Assembly (NCBI RefSeq): GCF_004000865.1
Contig: NZ_BIMB01000015.1
Location: 1 to 64,000, forward strand
Length of the DNA: 64,000 nucleotides
Direction of reading: 5' to 3'
DNA from: Paenibacillus elgii NBRC 100335
GTDB taxonomy: Bacteria > Bacillota > Bacilli > Paenibacillales > NBRC-103111
Part shown: in pieces, positions 1 to 8,653 of the stretch
Layout of the letters: each line of letters starts with the position of its first letter
How positions within the stretch are numbered: the first letter of the stretch is position 1
Position numbers and translations under genes: made by a program
The notes under the pieces: generated by a model
Told to the model about the DNA's origin: nothing
What the model saw: only the letters and a program-made list of their open reading frames with translations
Databases searched by the model: none

Positions 1-8
1 CGCCATAG

Positions 9-1052
9 CGCAGGTGGTGGGAATGTTCAATTGCTTTCATTTCTTACCAATCCCAGCCTGCCCCTATCAAGGTAGGAATCGTTATGGAATCCGGCAGCGA
101 CGCGAGGGTGCAAAATCTGACGGAACAGCTTCGGCAGCATGACCGGTTTCAGGTATCGAATGCCGAAGAAGCGGAGCTGAACGCCAAATTTGCGAAGAAA
201 GAGCTAGACGCCGCCGTTGTATTGCCGCGCACGCTGGACGCGCAAGGATTGGTCAGACTGGTCTATGACCGGAATAAAGAGGATCTCGTTCTGATTTTGA
301 AAAGCCTGCTATACGATAAGCTTCATCCGACCGGCGGACCGCAGACGGTAACAGAGCCGATAGGGGAGGCAAGGAAGCCGTTCGACATATTGAAGTTTAC
401 CTTCCCCTCCGTCTTGATTCTGGCTTTTCTTTCCTTAAGCCTTACGGGAACTTCCGTTCCGATTATTCAAATGAGGCAAAGAGGGAGCTTGCGGTTGTTT
501 GCCCTGACGCCGGTGAACCGGTTTAACCTGATTGCTTCGCAAATTTTGGTCAGGGCCGTCATTGCAATGATTCAAGTGGCCATCATGCTGGTCTACAGTT
601 TTCAAACCGGCATTTTGACCGCCGATGCGGTGCCCGGAATATTAATGGTCTCCGGTTTTGGGCTGCTGATGTTTTTTTCCTTGGGCTATATGCTCGGAGG
701 AATGCTCCACTCCCAGGAAGCGGTTAACGGCGTCATCGGACTGATTATGAGGCCTTTAATGATTGTTTGCGGTTTGTTTTACCCGCTGGAATGGATGCCT
801 CCTTTGATCAGAACGTTCGCGCAGTACGTGCCCTTAACGTATTTCGGCGACGGCTTAAGGAAATTCGTCAATACCGGGACGGAAGCGATGGCGTCTTTAA
901 TTGTCGATTGTTTGGTGATGACGGCGACGGCAGCGCTGTTTCTGGTCATCGCTCTGTATACTTTTCAGTGGGACGACCGCTCCAATCAAGAAAGAGCCCG
1001 TCGTAAGGACGCCCGTAAAAATGCCAAAAAATCGTTCCGGATCGGAGGATGA
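9..1052 (+). pseudogene. ABC-2 type transporter permease, 5'-truncated
   Basis: The first ATG is at 84 and gives 322 residues, but protein-like sequence continues upstream in frame (PAPIKVGIV just before that ATG) to an in-frame stop at 6-8, with no usable ATG, GTG or TTG between. ABC-2 permeases normally have one N-terminal membrane helix, a large external loop and five C-terminal helices. Here the loop (to about residue 105 of the ATG form) and the C-terminal helices (about 107-300, with the usual LYTFQW-like end before a basic tail) are present, but the first helix is missing. The next reading frame starts with an ATGA overlap at 1049-1052, so the two were translationally coupled. I infer a decayed exporter subunit; a frameshift inside the first 80 bases or before the window is the alternative. 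No ATPase gene is visible. Confidence 0.6.
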
Positions 1053-1054
1053 CC

Positions 1055-1448
1055 ATGAATTTTGTCGAAAAGCTCGTTCAACCCATCGGCGGGCTGCTGC
1101 AAAACGTGATTTCCTTGCCCCCGCTGCCGGGTGAACCCTTGAGATCAGTTCCAGGTATTGCTGGGTATTCAATTCACGATCTTTTTGTTTAACGTCAATC
1201 CGCTGCTGCCCAGCGACGGACTCCGCACGATTGAAGCCCTGATGGGCGAATTCAATTTGCGAAGAAGGGCGCTCCAATATTTGCTCTGTAAGGCCGCCTT
1301 CCGACCCTTGCCGAATTATTTGGTTCATCTCCCGAAATCCAAAAAAATCCAGTATGCACTTTATTCGACCTTGAGCATCGCCTACTTTATCGGTTTATTG
1401 TACATGATCACCTTGTATTCCATAAAAGCCTGCCTATCTTTTCAATGA
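1055..1448 (+). pseudogene. Broken M50-like membrane protein (peptide zinc-metalloprotease family) remnant
   Basis: GGAGG at 1044-1048 precedes ATG 1055, which opens a frame of about 45 codons (starting MNFVEKLVQPIGGLLQN) that ends at a TAA near 1190. From about 1150 a different frame carries on with a membrane segment and FLFNVNPLLPSDG followed by EFNLRRRALQYLL. That pattern (NxNPLxxxDG, then an xNLRRRAxxYL helix) is typical of the membrane zinc-metalloprotease-like proteins found with peptide and bacteriocin secretion genes. Their usual length is several hundred residues; here only two short pieces in different frames remain, so both a frameshift and internal loss are likely. It sits directly behind the truncated ABC-2 permease, consistent with one decayed secretion operon. 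The family assignment is from motif memory only. Confidence 0.5.
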
Positions 1449-1618
1449 ACACGATTACTTTCTGCAGGACGGCCGGCTTCTTTTTTTCGGATCGCCGAAT
1501 AAAAGGAGCGGACAGCCAATAGATTGATAAAGAGAAGATGGACATGGCCCCGGGAAAGACTGCTTGTCTCGCGGGCCGCTGTCGAGAACCGAAGCGTCCG
1601 ACAAGGAGGGAACTGCCG

Positions 1619-2455
1619 ATGCTTCACTTGGTCGCCTGTATCAAGCAGGTGCCGGATACGAAAATCATCAAGATGAACCCGAAAACGAACACGATGGACC
1701 GCTCCAGCGCGCCGGCCATCCTCAATCCGTACGATGCGCATGCCGTCGAAGAAGCGGTGCGTCTTAAGCAGCGGTACGGAGGAACGGTATCCGTCGTGAC
1801 GATGGGGCCGCCGCCCGCGGTCAAGGCGATCCGCAAATGCATCGAGATCGGCGCGGACGAAGGCTACCTGATCACCGACCGCGCCTTCGCCGGGGCGGAT
1901 ACGCTGGCAACCAGCTATTCGCTGACGAAGGCGATCGACAAAATCGCCAAGATCAAGCCGATCGATATGATCCTCTGCGGCAAAATGACCATCGACGGCG
2001 ATACCGGCCAGGTCGGTCCGGGCATCGCGCGCAGACTGGATATTCCGCCGTTGACGAACGTCCGCAAGATCGTCGAAATTAACAAGGACGAGGGCTACGC
2101 CATCATCCACCGTAAGCTGGAGGACGGTTATGAGGTCGTCCGTTCGACGCTGCCGTGTCTGTTCTCCGTCGAAAAGGACATCAACGACATCCCGTATTCG
2201 CCGCTGCCCAACATGCTGCGGGCGGCGCGGTACCAGCCAGTCGTCTGGTCCGTCGACGATTTGGAGGGGGTGGACCGTACAAAGCTCGGCCTCAAAGGCT
2301 CCCCGACGATCGTCGCCAAGGTATGGCCGCCGGAGAAGCCGAAGGGCGGAGAGCTGCTGGAGGGAACTCCTGCGGAACAGGCGGGCAAGCTGCTCTCGAT
2401 TTTGCTGGAGAAAAAAGAGCTCTTCCGCGTCCAGAACGGAGGTGAAAGCGGATGA
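1619..2455 (+). CDS. etfB: Electron transfer flavoprotein beta subunit (EtfB/FixA)
   Basis: A 278-residue protein starting MLHLVACIKQVPDT, the standard EtfB opening, with the AMP/FAD-interface region LATSYSLTKAI and the motif CGKMTIDGDTGQVGPGIAR near the middle. EtfB pairs with EtfA to carry electrons between dehydrogenases and a membrane quinone oxidoreductase, and in FixABCX complexes it carries the bifurcating flavin. The start at 1619 is chosen because AAGGAGGG lies eight bases upstream; a longer in-frame extension from 1538 has no such site. Its stop overlaps the etfA start (ATGA, 2452-2455), so the four genes are translationally coupled. The presence of fixC and fixX directly downstream points to a FixABCX-type electron transfer complex rather than a free ETF for acyl-CoA dehydrogenases. 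Confidence 0.95.
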   Translation: MLHLVACIKQVPDTKIIKMNPKTNTMDRSSAPAILNPYDAHAVEEAVRLKQRYGGTVSVVTMGPPPAVKAIRKCIEIGADEGYLITDRAFAGADTLATSYSLTKAIDKIAKIKPIDMILCGKMTIDGDTGQVGPGIARRLDIPPLTNVRKIVEINKDEGYAIIHRKLEDGYEVVRSTLPCLFSVEKDINDIPYSPLPNMLRAARYQPVVWSVDDLEGVDRTKLGLKGSPTIVAKVWPPEKPKGGELLEGTPAEQAGKLLSILLEKKELFRVQNGGESG

Positions 2456-3477
2456 ACCTTCAGGATTACCGCGGTGTGTGGGTGTTCATTGAGCAGAAGA
2501 ACGGCGTGATTGCGCCGGTATCGCTGGAGCTGCTGGGAGCCGGGCGGAAGCTCGCAGATAAGCGCGGCGTGCCGCTGGCGGGCATCCTCATCGGCGACGG
2601 CGTCCGGCCTCTGGCTGCGGATGTCATCGCTTACGGGGCGGACACCGTGTACTTATACGATGATCCGATCTTCCATCATTACCGGACGGAATCGTTCATG
2701 CGGGCCGTCATCGAGGCTTGCCAGAAGCACAAGCCGGAAATTTTCCTATTCGGCGCGACATCGACGGGCAAGGACCTCGCCAGCGCCGTGGCGACGGATC
2801 TCGTGACGGGGCTGACGGCGGATACGACGCAGCTGGACGTCGATGCGGAGACCGGGCTGCTGGAAGCGAGCCGTCCGGCGTTCGGGGGCAACATTATGGC
2901 CACGATTTTGTGCAAGAAGGACCGCCCGCAAATGGCCACCGTGCGCCCGAAGGTCATGAAGCGGCTAGCCCCGGACCCGAAGCGCAAGGGGGAGATCGTC
3001 GAGGAAGCCGTCTCCGTCCGCGAAGAGGACCTGCGCACGAAGGTGCTGGAGATCGTCCGCGATACGACGCAGCGGGTGCGGATCGACGAAGCGGACGTGA
3101 TCGTCGCCGGAGGCAAAGGGCTCGGCGGTCCGGACGGCTTCGAGCTGATTCACCGGCTGGCGGCGACGCTGGGCGCTTCGGTCGGGGCGAGCCGCGATGC
3201 AGTGGAGGCCGGCTGGATTGAGCATCATCATCAGGTCGGGCAGACGGGCGTCACCGTGACGCCAAAAATTTATTTTGCCATCGGCATTTCCGGGGCGATC
3301 CAGCACTTGGTCGGGATGCAAAACTCGGGGCTCATTATCGCCATCAACAAGGACCCTGCCGCGCCGATCTTCGGGTCCTGCCATTACGGCATCGTCGGCG
3401 ATGCATTCGTCATCGTCCCGCTGCTGATCGAAGCGTTCCAAAAAGCGCTGCAAAGCGAGGTGCCTCAATATGGCTGA
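2452..3477 (+). CDS. etfA: Electron transfer flavoprotein alpha subunit (EtfA/FixB)
   Basis: A 341-residue protein. The N-terminal half has the Rossmann-like ETF domain; the C-terminal half has the FAD-binding signature VGQTGVTVTPKIYFAIGISG followed by AIQHLVGM and AINKDPAAPIF, all diagnostic of EtfA. It binds FAD and forms the heterodimer with EtfB encoded immediately upstream. The start overlaps the etfB stop by four bases, and the stop lies inside the beginning of fixC (3470), so subunits are made in a fixed ratio. Length and motifs are normal for the family and nothing looks damaged. Confidence 0.95.
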   Translation: MNLQDYRGVWVFIEQKNGVIAPVSLELLGAGRKLADKRGVPLAGILIGDGVRPLAADVIAYGADTVYLYDDPIFHHYRTESFMRAVIEACQKHKPEIFLFGATSTGKDLASAVATDLVTGLTADTTQLDVDAETGLLEASRPAFGGNIMATILCKKDRPQMATVRPKVMKRLAPDPKRKGEIVEEAVSVREEDLRTKVLEIVRDTTQRVRIDEADVIVAGGKGLGGPDGFELIHRLAATLGASVGASRDAVEAGWIEHHHQVGQTGVTVTPKIYFAIGISGAIQHLVGMQNSGLIIAINKDPAAPIFGSCHYGIVGDAFVIVPLLIEAFQKALQSEVPQYG

Positions 3478-4765
3478 AAAATTCGACGTCATCGTGGTCG
3501 GCGCAGGTCCGGCCGGGACTTCGTGCGCCTATACGTTAGCCAAGGCAGGTGTAAACGTTCTGCTCATTGAGCGAGGAGAGTACCCCGGCTCGAAAAACGT
3601 CATGGGCGGCGTCCTGTACCGCAAAACGATGGAAGACATCATTCCAGGATTCTACAAGGATGCGCCGGTGGAGCGGCCGATCGTCGAGCAGCGGTTCATG
3701 ATGCTGGATAAAGAATCGGCAGTCACCTTCAGCTACAAGGGGAAGGAGTGGGGGCAGGAGCCGTACAACAATTTCACCGTGCTGCGGGCCAAGTTCGATC
3801 AATGGTTCGCGGAGAAAGCGGTGCAGCAGGGCGCGCTGCTGGTCAACGAGACGGTCGTGCTCGAATGCATCACCCAGGACGGACGCGTCGTCGGCGTCCG
3901 CACCGACCGCCCGGATGGGGACCTGTATGCCGACGTCGTGGTGCTCGCGGATGGCGTCAACTCGCTGCTCGCCAAGTCGCTCGGCTTCCATAAGGAATTC
4001 CGCCCGGACGAAGTGGCGCTGGCCGTCATGGAAGTGTTGAAGCTGGACCGCAAAATTATCGAAGACCGGTTCAGCCTGGAAGGCGACCAAGGCTGCACGT
4101 TCGAGATTTTTGGCGATTCGACCCATGGCATTCTCGGCACGGCGTGGCTGTATACGAACAAGGACAGCTTGAACATCGGTGTCGGGGCGATGCTGTCCGG
4201 GCTGATCAAGCGCAAGCTGAAGCCGTACGAGCTGTTGGAGTATGTCAAGACGCATCCGATCCTGCGGCCTTATATTCAAGGCAGCGAGCAGCAGGAATAT
4301 TTGGCCCACTTGATCCCCGAGGGCGGGTACCGCTCCATGCCGAAGGTCGTCGGAGACGGCGTGATCGTAATCGGTGACGCGGCGCAGCTCGTCAATGCCA
4401 TTCACCGCGAAGGCTCGAATATGGCGATGGCGTCCGGCGTACTGGCGGGCGAGACGATTCTGGAAGCGAAGGAAGCGGGCGATTATTCCGCCGCGCGGCT
4501 CGATAAGTACCGGGCCCGGCTGCTGGACGGCTTCGTCGGCCAAGACTTGAAGAAGTACAAGGACGCGACGCATCATTTTGAGAAATACCCGCACTACTTC
4601 GAAAAATATATCCCGCTCATGAACCGGGCGGCGGGCGAGCTATTCACCGTCGACGGGACGAGCAAGAGAGAGAAGCAGCGCAAAATCTGGCAGGGCATCG
4701 GCACCGCCGGCGAGAAGTTCAAGATCGCCCAAGATTTGTTCAAGGCATGGAGGGTGATGAAATGA
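3470..4765 (+). CDS. fixC: FixC / ETF-quinone oxidoreductase-like flavoprotein
   Basis: A 431-residue FAD protein with an N-terminal dinucleotide fold (VVGAGPAGTSCAYTLAKAG, then the acidic LLIERGEYPGSKNVMGG that is typical of FixC) and a second FAD motif GVIVIGDAAQLVNA near residue 300. FixC is the ETF:quinone oxidoreductase homologue that takes electrons from the EtfAB dimer and, with FixX, passes them to quinone or to a low-potential acceptor. It overlaps etfA by eight bases and fixX by four. The whole etfBA-fixCX order is seen both in nitrogen-fixing and non-fixing bacteria; no nif gene is in this window, so the physiological partner cannot be named. Confidence 0.93.
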   Translation: MAEKFDVIVVGAGPAGTSCAYTLAKAGVNVLLIERGEYPGSKNVMGGVLYRKTMEDIIPGFYKDAPVERPIVEQRFMMLDKESAVTFSYKGKEWGQEPYNNFTVLRAKFDQWFAEKAVQQGALLVNETVVLECITQDGRVVGVRTDRPDGDLYADVVVLADGVNSLLAKSLGFHKEFRPDEVALAVMEVLKLDRKIIEDRFSLEGDQGCTFEIFGDSTHGILGTAWLYTNKDSLNIGVGAMLSGLIKRKLKPYELLEYVKTHPILRPYIQGSEQQEYLAHLIPEGGYRSMPKVVGDGVIVIGDAAQLVNAIHREGSNMAMASGVLAGETILEAKEAGDYSAARLDKYRARLLDGFVGQDLKKYKDATHHFEKYPHYFEKYIPLMNRAAGELFTVDGTSKREKQRKIWQGIGTAGEKFKIAQDLFKAWRVMK

Positions 4766-5064
4766 GCGACCAGCCCAAGGGAAAAGGGCAGACCATCGAA
4801 GAGAAGCAGTACTTGATCCGGTTCAAGGCGGATACGAACTCCCATCTCCACGTGCTCGATTACGATATCTGCGCGACGAAATGCCCCGACAAGATCTGTA
4901 CGATTTTTTGCCCGGCCGAAGTGTACAAATGGGAAGAGATCCGGATGCATGTCGGATACGAGGGCTGTCACGAGTGCGGAAGCTGCCGCATCGGCTGTCC
5001 GCATCAGAACATCAAGTGGGAATATCCCAAAGGCGGTCACGGAATCATCTTCCGGCTGGGGTAG
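4762..5064 (+). CDS. fixX: FixX ferredoxin-like protein
   Basis: A 100-residue iron-sulfur protein. It contains the FixX/ETF-QO ferredoxin pattern: CPDKICTIFCPAEVYKW, then GCHECGSCRIGCP and the C-terminal WEYPKGGHGIIFRLG, where classical FixX ends in W-x-x-PRGG-x-GV. The cysteines in the second motif ligate a [4Fe-4S] cluster that completes the FixC quinone oxidoreductase. The start at 4762 is preferred over 4747 because GGAGGG at 4749-4754 would lie inside the longer form and sits seven bases before ATG 4762, which overlaps the fixC stop as ATGA. It closes the operon except for the short ORF after it. Confidence 0.92.
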   Translation: MSDQPKGKGQTIEEKQYLIRFKADTNSHLHVLDYDICATKCPDKICTIFCPAEVYKWEEIRMHVGYEGCHECGSCRIGCPHQNIKWEYPKGGHGIIFRLG

Positions 5065-5070
5065 CTGCAC

Positions 5071-5220
5071 ATGTTTGCGGTGGGGGACTGCGTCATCTTT
5101 ATCCCGGACGGGGCGAGGGGAACGGTGATCGCCGTCAACGGGTCGTTCTGTCACATCGTTTGGGAGGATTGGTTCACGAGCTGGGAGAAAGCCGAGGAGC
5201 TGCGGAAAGCGGAAGAATGA
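5071..5220 (+). CDS. Small hypothetical protein, SH3/KOW-like
   Basis: A 49-codon ORF (MFAVGDCVIFIPDGARGTVI at the start) begins six bases after fixX and ends 36 bases before a terminator, so it is cotranscribed with etfBA-fixCX. The pattern xGDxVxFxxGxxGTVIxVxGxxxxIxW, then an acidic helix, resembles small SH3-like beta-barrel proteins such as those with a DUF2187-like fold; this is a resemblance, not a family hit. The ribosome site is weak (GGGGT, about 11 bases upstream), so expression may rely on coupling. Codon use matches the upstream genes. Function unknown. Confidence 0.55.
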   Translation: MFAVGDCVIFIPDGARGTVIAVNGSFCHIVWEDWFTSWEKAEELRKAEE

Positions 5221-5255
5221 AGTATCATATGGGGGACGATCAATCCCCACGGAGG

Positions 5256-5284
5256 AAGAGAAGGAGCTTTCCTTCTCTTTTTTA
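5256..5284 (+). terminator. Rho-independent terminator of the etf-fix operon
   Basis: AAGAGAAGG (5256-5264) pairs with CCTTCTCTT (5271-5279) around a six-base loop and is followed by a T run to 5283. It lies after the 49-codon ORF and before the convergent gene at 5285. Confidence 0.85.
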
Positions 5285-5797
5285 CTAGGGCAGCGTTTTA
5301 TAAATGATATTCCCGTCTTTATTTTTGGCTTGAATATCAATCGGTTCTCTAATATCCTCCGACAAACTGTAGAACATTTTCTCATGATTATATTGTATTA
5401 TTTTTAGGTCTTGTGGTTTGGTTCCATTTACCTCAAGAGATTCGATCGCATCGTTCAATCTCCCGGATAATAGCCAATAATTTAGCTGCGGGTTCTTAGA
5501 AATCTGCCAATCAACCATCTTTTCATTCAAGGGAGCATTTACAAACGATGTGGAAGTAAGGACTTTATTGTTTTTTAGCAGAAAAACGTGAGTTTTTTGC
5601 GCTTTATCAGTACAGAAAACAACTTCAAATTTATCTTCCGGATACGTCCGAAGGGAGTCTTTGTCAAAGGTTACGTTCTTGTTAGCATAGGCGGAAATGA
5701 TATCGAATTTATCGTTCTGGTTGAAATTCAAATACAGTATGGTGATAACGCCCACGAATAGTAAGCCCCAAATAATCCAAGCTCTTCTTTTATTCAT
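5285..5797 (-). CDS. Hypothetical membrane-anchored protein
   Basis: A 170-residue protein with a short basic N-terminus (MNKRRAW), one hydrophobic segment at about residues 8-25 and a hydrophilic external part with no motif I recognise. The topology suggests a single-pass protein with its domain outside the membrane. AGGAGGG lies four bases before the ATG. The coding sequence is visibly richer in A and T than its neighbours, with many AAT, AAA and TTT codons, suggesting a different origin from the surrounding GC-rich genes. It lies downstream of a tetR gene on the same strand but a hairpin separates them. Confidence 0.7.
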   Translation of the reverse strand: MNKRRAWIIWGLLFVGVITILYLNFNQNDKFDIISAYANKNVTFDKDSLRTYPEDKFEVVFCTDKAQKTHVFLLKNNKVLTSTSFVNAPLNEKMVDWQISKNPQLNYWLLSGRLNDAIESLEVNGTKPQDLKIIQYNHEKMFYSLSEDIREPIDIQAKNKDGNIIYKTLP

Positions 5798-5806
5798 GTG
5801 CCCTCC

Positions 5807-5836
5807 TAAAAGACCGCTCGAACGAGAGCAGTCTTT
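5807..5836. terminator. Stem-loop between tetR and the small membrane protein gene
   Basis: AAAAGACCGCTC and GAGCAGTCTTTT flank a short loop. On the minus strand it would end the tetR transcript and lies immediately before the ribosome binding site of the 5285-5797 gene. Its minus-strand T tract is only four bases, so termination may be partial. Confidence 0.5.
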
Positions 5837-5895
5837 TGTTTACTTTAGTTGCCTAGACGCTTTTATTTACGGTCCCCGGTTACAACCTGAGGGCC

Positions 5896-6528
5896 TTACT
5901 GGGGATCGCCGTCCTTCAGAATAGCTTTATCGAACAGCTTGATCAGTTCGGCGCTATAGGATTCCAAATCGATTTTACCGGAAATGCCCGAAGTCATCGT
6001 ATATTCCCCGATTGCTCCCCGGATCGCGGTTGCCATAACTTGAACGTTGAATTCGCGGAACTCGCCCTTCTTTTGCCCTTCAAGCAATAGCTGTTGAAGC
6101 TCGAGGACAAGCGGCTCCTCATCGTCGTCGCCCAGCTTGTAATACGGAACGTTATCCGGCGTTCGGGCATGAAAGACAATCTCGATTAACGCCGTATTGT
6201 GCTTGGGACGGGTGCCCTGGTAAGCGAGGCAGGCCGCGATGTAGGCGTGCAGCTTTTCCCGGGGAGTTGCCGCAGCCCGCGTTTTTGTCAATACGTAGGA
6301 GGCGGTGTCGGCAACCAGCATTATCAGCGTTTGGTCCATCAGATCGGTTTTGTCCTTAAAATGGTAAGAGATTAAAGCGGTGCTGATTTCGGCTCTTTTG
6401 GCGATTTGAGCGAGACTCGCATGAACATATCCGATTTCGTCCAGTGTCGAGATGGCCGCCTCGATGATCTGCGCACGTCTGGCCTCGGCAATGAACGTTT
6501 GCTTTTCGTCCGCTTTTTTATCACGCAT
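5896..6528 (-). CDS. TetR/AcrR family transcriptional regulator
   Basis: A 210-residue regulator. The N-terminal DNA-binding domain spans about residues 13-62, with the helix-turn-helix SLAQIAKRAEISTALISYHF followed by KDKTDLMDQ, the usual TetR pattern (xxxIAxxAxVSxxxxYxYFxxK). The C-terminal all-helical part is the ligand and dimer domain and is not diagnostic. It lies 143 bases downstream of the 333-residue membrane protein gene on the same strand, so it probably shares that promoter and represses it; a TTGATCAA palindrome and a flanking inverted repeat lie in front of the membrane gene. The ligand cannot be read from the sequence. Confidence 0.9.
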   Translation of the reverse strand: MRDKKADEKQTFIAEARRAQIIEAAISTLDEIGYVHASLAQIAKRAEISTALISYHFKDKTDLMDQTLIMLVADTASYVLTKTRAAATPREKLHAYIAACLAYQGTRPKHNTALIEIVFHARTPDNVPYYKLGDDDEEPLVLELQQLLLEGQKKGEFREFNVQVMATAIRGAIGEYTMTSGISGKIDLESYSAELIKLFDKAILKDGDPQ

Positions 6529-6671
6529 CGTTTTTCTCCTTCAATGGTTGTACGAATTTACCGGCTCCGGATGCCGGCAAGCGCCATCAGGGGGACTGTA
6601 ACCAATGATACCAGCGAAGCCGGGGATCGTCCAATTACCGTTGCAATAAAACAGGTTGCTCCAAGGGCGAA

Positions 6672-7673
6672 TTAGATTTTACGTATTTTGCGCGCAGCCA
6701 GCATCAGCAATACGATCGCGCCCAAGGAAAAAATAACGTTGCCAATCCGGTCGACCAACCCCGTATTGCCCACAAAGGTCGCACATACGAACCCGCCCCA
6801 GACGTAGGTGAGCAGCGTACCGCCGGTCAGGGCGAACCGATGGCGCGCTCCCCAACCCGCCCGGCTGGACCATAGCGCAACGGCAATCGCCATTGCGGCG
6901 ATGAGCCCTGTCTTCACCGCAACGTGCAGCCAATTCCCGCCGAGGAGGAAGAAGAGGCTGGATGCGAAGAACGCGGCCGCGCCGACCAGCCACGGATTCG
7001 GTCCTGGGCGATCGGATGCCCCGAGCGGCAGCCGCCGGAGGGCAAAGGCAGCCCCGATCAAGCCGAGCACCACGGCAATCGAGACGGCAAACTGCGGCAC
7101 GGATGGGAGAAAGTGCTGCGATTTCGCCGCCCACAGGAAGACGATCGTACCGCCCAAAAGGTACAGCACGCCGGTAACTGTCAGGCCGATTCGGCCCAGC
7201 CAAGGCGTCGTCCTTCGGTCGGGCACGAGCATCTCGACGATGGCGATCGGCACACTAATACTCCAAACCGCATGCCCTACGCAGAAGGCCAAGGCGTTCG
7301 AGACGCTGATGCCAAGAGCGGGAACGTATGTGGCGTCCTGGAAGTCGTAACCCTGGAACGACGCATTGAAAAGCGAGTGGTCGAACAGCGCCGGCTCGGC
7401 CACGCCGTAAGCGAGCGCGAGCAGCAGGATGGTCGGCCAGCCGCGCCCGGTGCGGCGCACGACCTCCCGGATGAGGAGCGCGCCGCCGCCGTACATCGGA
7501 GAGAGGAGAAGCAGGGCCATGGGCTCCTTGATCGAAATGCTGCCGAGCAGGTACTCCCCGACCAGCGGAGCAAGGAAGAACAGCCCGAGCACGGGGGCGA
7601 AGCGAGACCAAAAGCTTAGGCGCTGAACTACCCCGTTCTCCGGTGGTATTTTGAGCGAAAGCCCGGTTTCCAT
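6672..7673 (-). CDS. Multi-pass membrane protein, unknown function
   Basis: A 333-residue protein with roughly ten hydrophobic segments spread over the whole length and no large soluble domain. Notable conserved-looking polar positions inside membrane segments are GALLIREVVRRTGRGW near residue 68 and the stretch AEPALFDHSLFN near 92. I do not recognise a family with confidence. A clear AAAGGAGG lies before the ATG. It is followed by a TetR gene, and its upstream region has palindromic candidate operator sequence, so it is likely an inducible membrane protein, for example involved in efflux or membrane response; that is inference from context only. Confidence 0.75.
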   Translation of the reverse strand: METGLSLKIPPENGVVQRLSFWSRFAPVLGLFFLAPLVGEYLLGSISIKEPMALLLLSPMYGGGALLIREVVRRTGRGWPTILLLALAYGVAEPALFDHSLFNASFQGYDFQDATYVPALGISVSNALAFCVGHAVWSISVPIAIVEMLVPDRRTTPWLGRIGLTVTGVLYLLGGTIVFLWAAKSQHFLPSVPQFAVSIAVVLGLIGAAFALRRLPLGASDRPGPNPWLVGAAAFFASSLFFLLGGNWLHVAVKTGLIAAMAIAVALWSSRAGWGARHRFALTGGTLLTYVWGGFVCATFVGNTGLVDRIGNVIFSLGAIVLLMLAARKIRKI

Positions 7674-7697
7674 TTAGATTCCTCCTTTAATATTGAA

Positions 7698-7750
7698 GGA
7701 AGTTGATTATACGATTAAAAAACTGATTGATTGATCAAATTATAACTTCC
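7698..7750 (-). promoter_or_regulatory. Candidate TetR operator/promoter region of the membrane gene
   Basis: An inverted repeat GGAAGTT (7698-7704) and AACTTCC (7744-7750) encloses a TATAAT-like -10 for the minus strand and a perfect TTGATCAA palindrome (7731-7738). TetR proteins bind such palindromes over the promoter. Which repeat is the operator is not decided. Confidence 0.4.
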
Positions 7751-7846
7751 GGGTCAGAGCATGTCAAACGGCGAAGCGAAAAAAGAGCCCGGGTTAGGAT
7801 GGGCTCCATACTGTTGAACGGGGGGAGGTATGTTGAGTTGAAAATG

Positions 7847-7878
7847 AAAAAGAGAAGGAGCGCATCCTTCTCTTTTCG
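7847..7878 (-). terminator. Rho-independent terminator after the lipoprotein gene
   Basis: AGAGAAGGA (7851-7859) pairs with TCCTTCTCT (7865-7873); on the minus strand it is followed by a T run. It lies directly behind the stop of the lipoprotein gene that ends at 7881. Confidence 0.8.
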
Positions 7879-7880
7879 TA

Positions 7881-8630
7881 TTACTTTATTGTTTGCAGCA
7901 TTTCGTTTAAGGCTTGTGTCAATCCGTCATTCAATTGGGACAACGCTTGCTTGTCCAGAGGGCTTTTCTGGGAACCCGCCACTTCGGGGTTCAGGCTTTT
8001 TTCGAGCTTCTCGTACAGCTCGGCGCTGCGGGGGCGCACGCCGTCCTCGAAGGTGCTCCATACGTCTTCCAATTTAGGGCCGAGCTCTTTTACCTTCGCT
8101 TCGTTGCCGGCTTCGATTTCTTTTTTCAAATCGCCGGCGATGCCGAGCATTTGAGTGGCTCCGGCTTTGATCTGGTCGACGGGAATTAATTTTTGCGACA
8201 GGTCGTACAGCGTTTGGATCAGTTGGTCGTTTGCTTTGGATAGTACATCTTTATTCAGGGGCGATGCTTTGGACGCCGCGATGGCCGGATCGAGATTTTT
8301 TTCGATTTTCTCGTACAGGTCCGGGTATTTCGGCTTGACTCCGTCTTCGAAGGCGCCCCAAGCGTCTTCCAATTTAGGTCCCAGCTCTTTGACTTTGGCT
8401 TCGTCGCCGGCCGTTGCCGCTTTACTCAGCTGTTTCGCCGTTTTTAGTAGCTTCGCGGTCCCTTCTTTGATAGCCGCGTCGGATACGGTTGGGTTCTCGG
8501 TTTTGGATGGTGCAGGGGAAGCTTGTCCGTTGTTCGCTTGGGCCGATGGAGCCGGAGCAGAGCCGCAGGCGGAGAGGAGCGAGGCGGAGAGGAGCAGGGT
8601 GGCGGTGATCAGGGACACAGGCTTGTTCAT
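7881..8630 (-). CDS. Lipoprotein with two helical repeats, iron-uptake partner (EfeO/EfeM-like)
   Basis: A 249-residue protein with a signal peptide and lipobox LLSAC (Cys22), so it is exported and lipid-anchored. After a Ser/Pro/Gln-rich linker there are two homologous helical repeats (about residues 50-145 and 146-249), each with AKVKELGPKLED, then W..FEDGV.P....LYEK.EK.L.P. The same layout (W..VED.VK....AY..IE) occurs in the external N-terminal region of the FTR1 permease encoded just upstream. It lacks the HxxE motif of M75-domain EfeO proteins. The start at 8630 follows a GGAGGT site; a longer frame overlaps the permease gene. I infer a periplasmic-type (cell-wall zone) iron-handling partner for the permease; direct metal ligands are not evident beyond acidic residues. 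Confidence 0.8.
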   Translation of the reverse strand: MNKPVSLITATLLLSASLLSACGSAPAPSAQANNGQASPAPSKTENPTVSDAAIKEGTAKLLKTAKQLSKAATAGDEAKVKELGPKLEDAWGAFEDGVKPKYPDLYEKIEKNLDPAIAASKASPLNKDVLSKANDQLIQTLYDLSQKLIPVDQIKAGATQMLGIAGDLKKEIEAGNEAKVKELGPKLEDVWSTFEDGVRPRSAELYEKLEKSLNPEVAGSQKSPLDKQALSQLNDGLTQALNEMLQTIK

Positions 8631-8653
8631 TCGAAATACCTCCGATGTAATGT

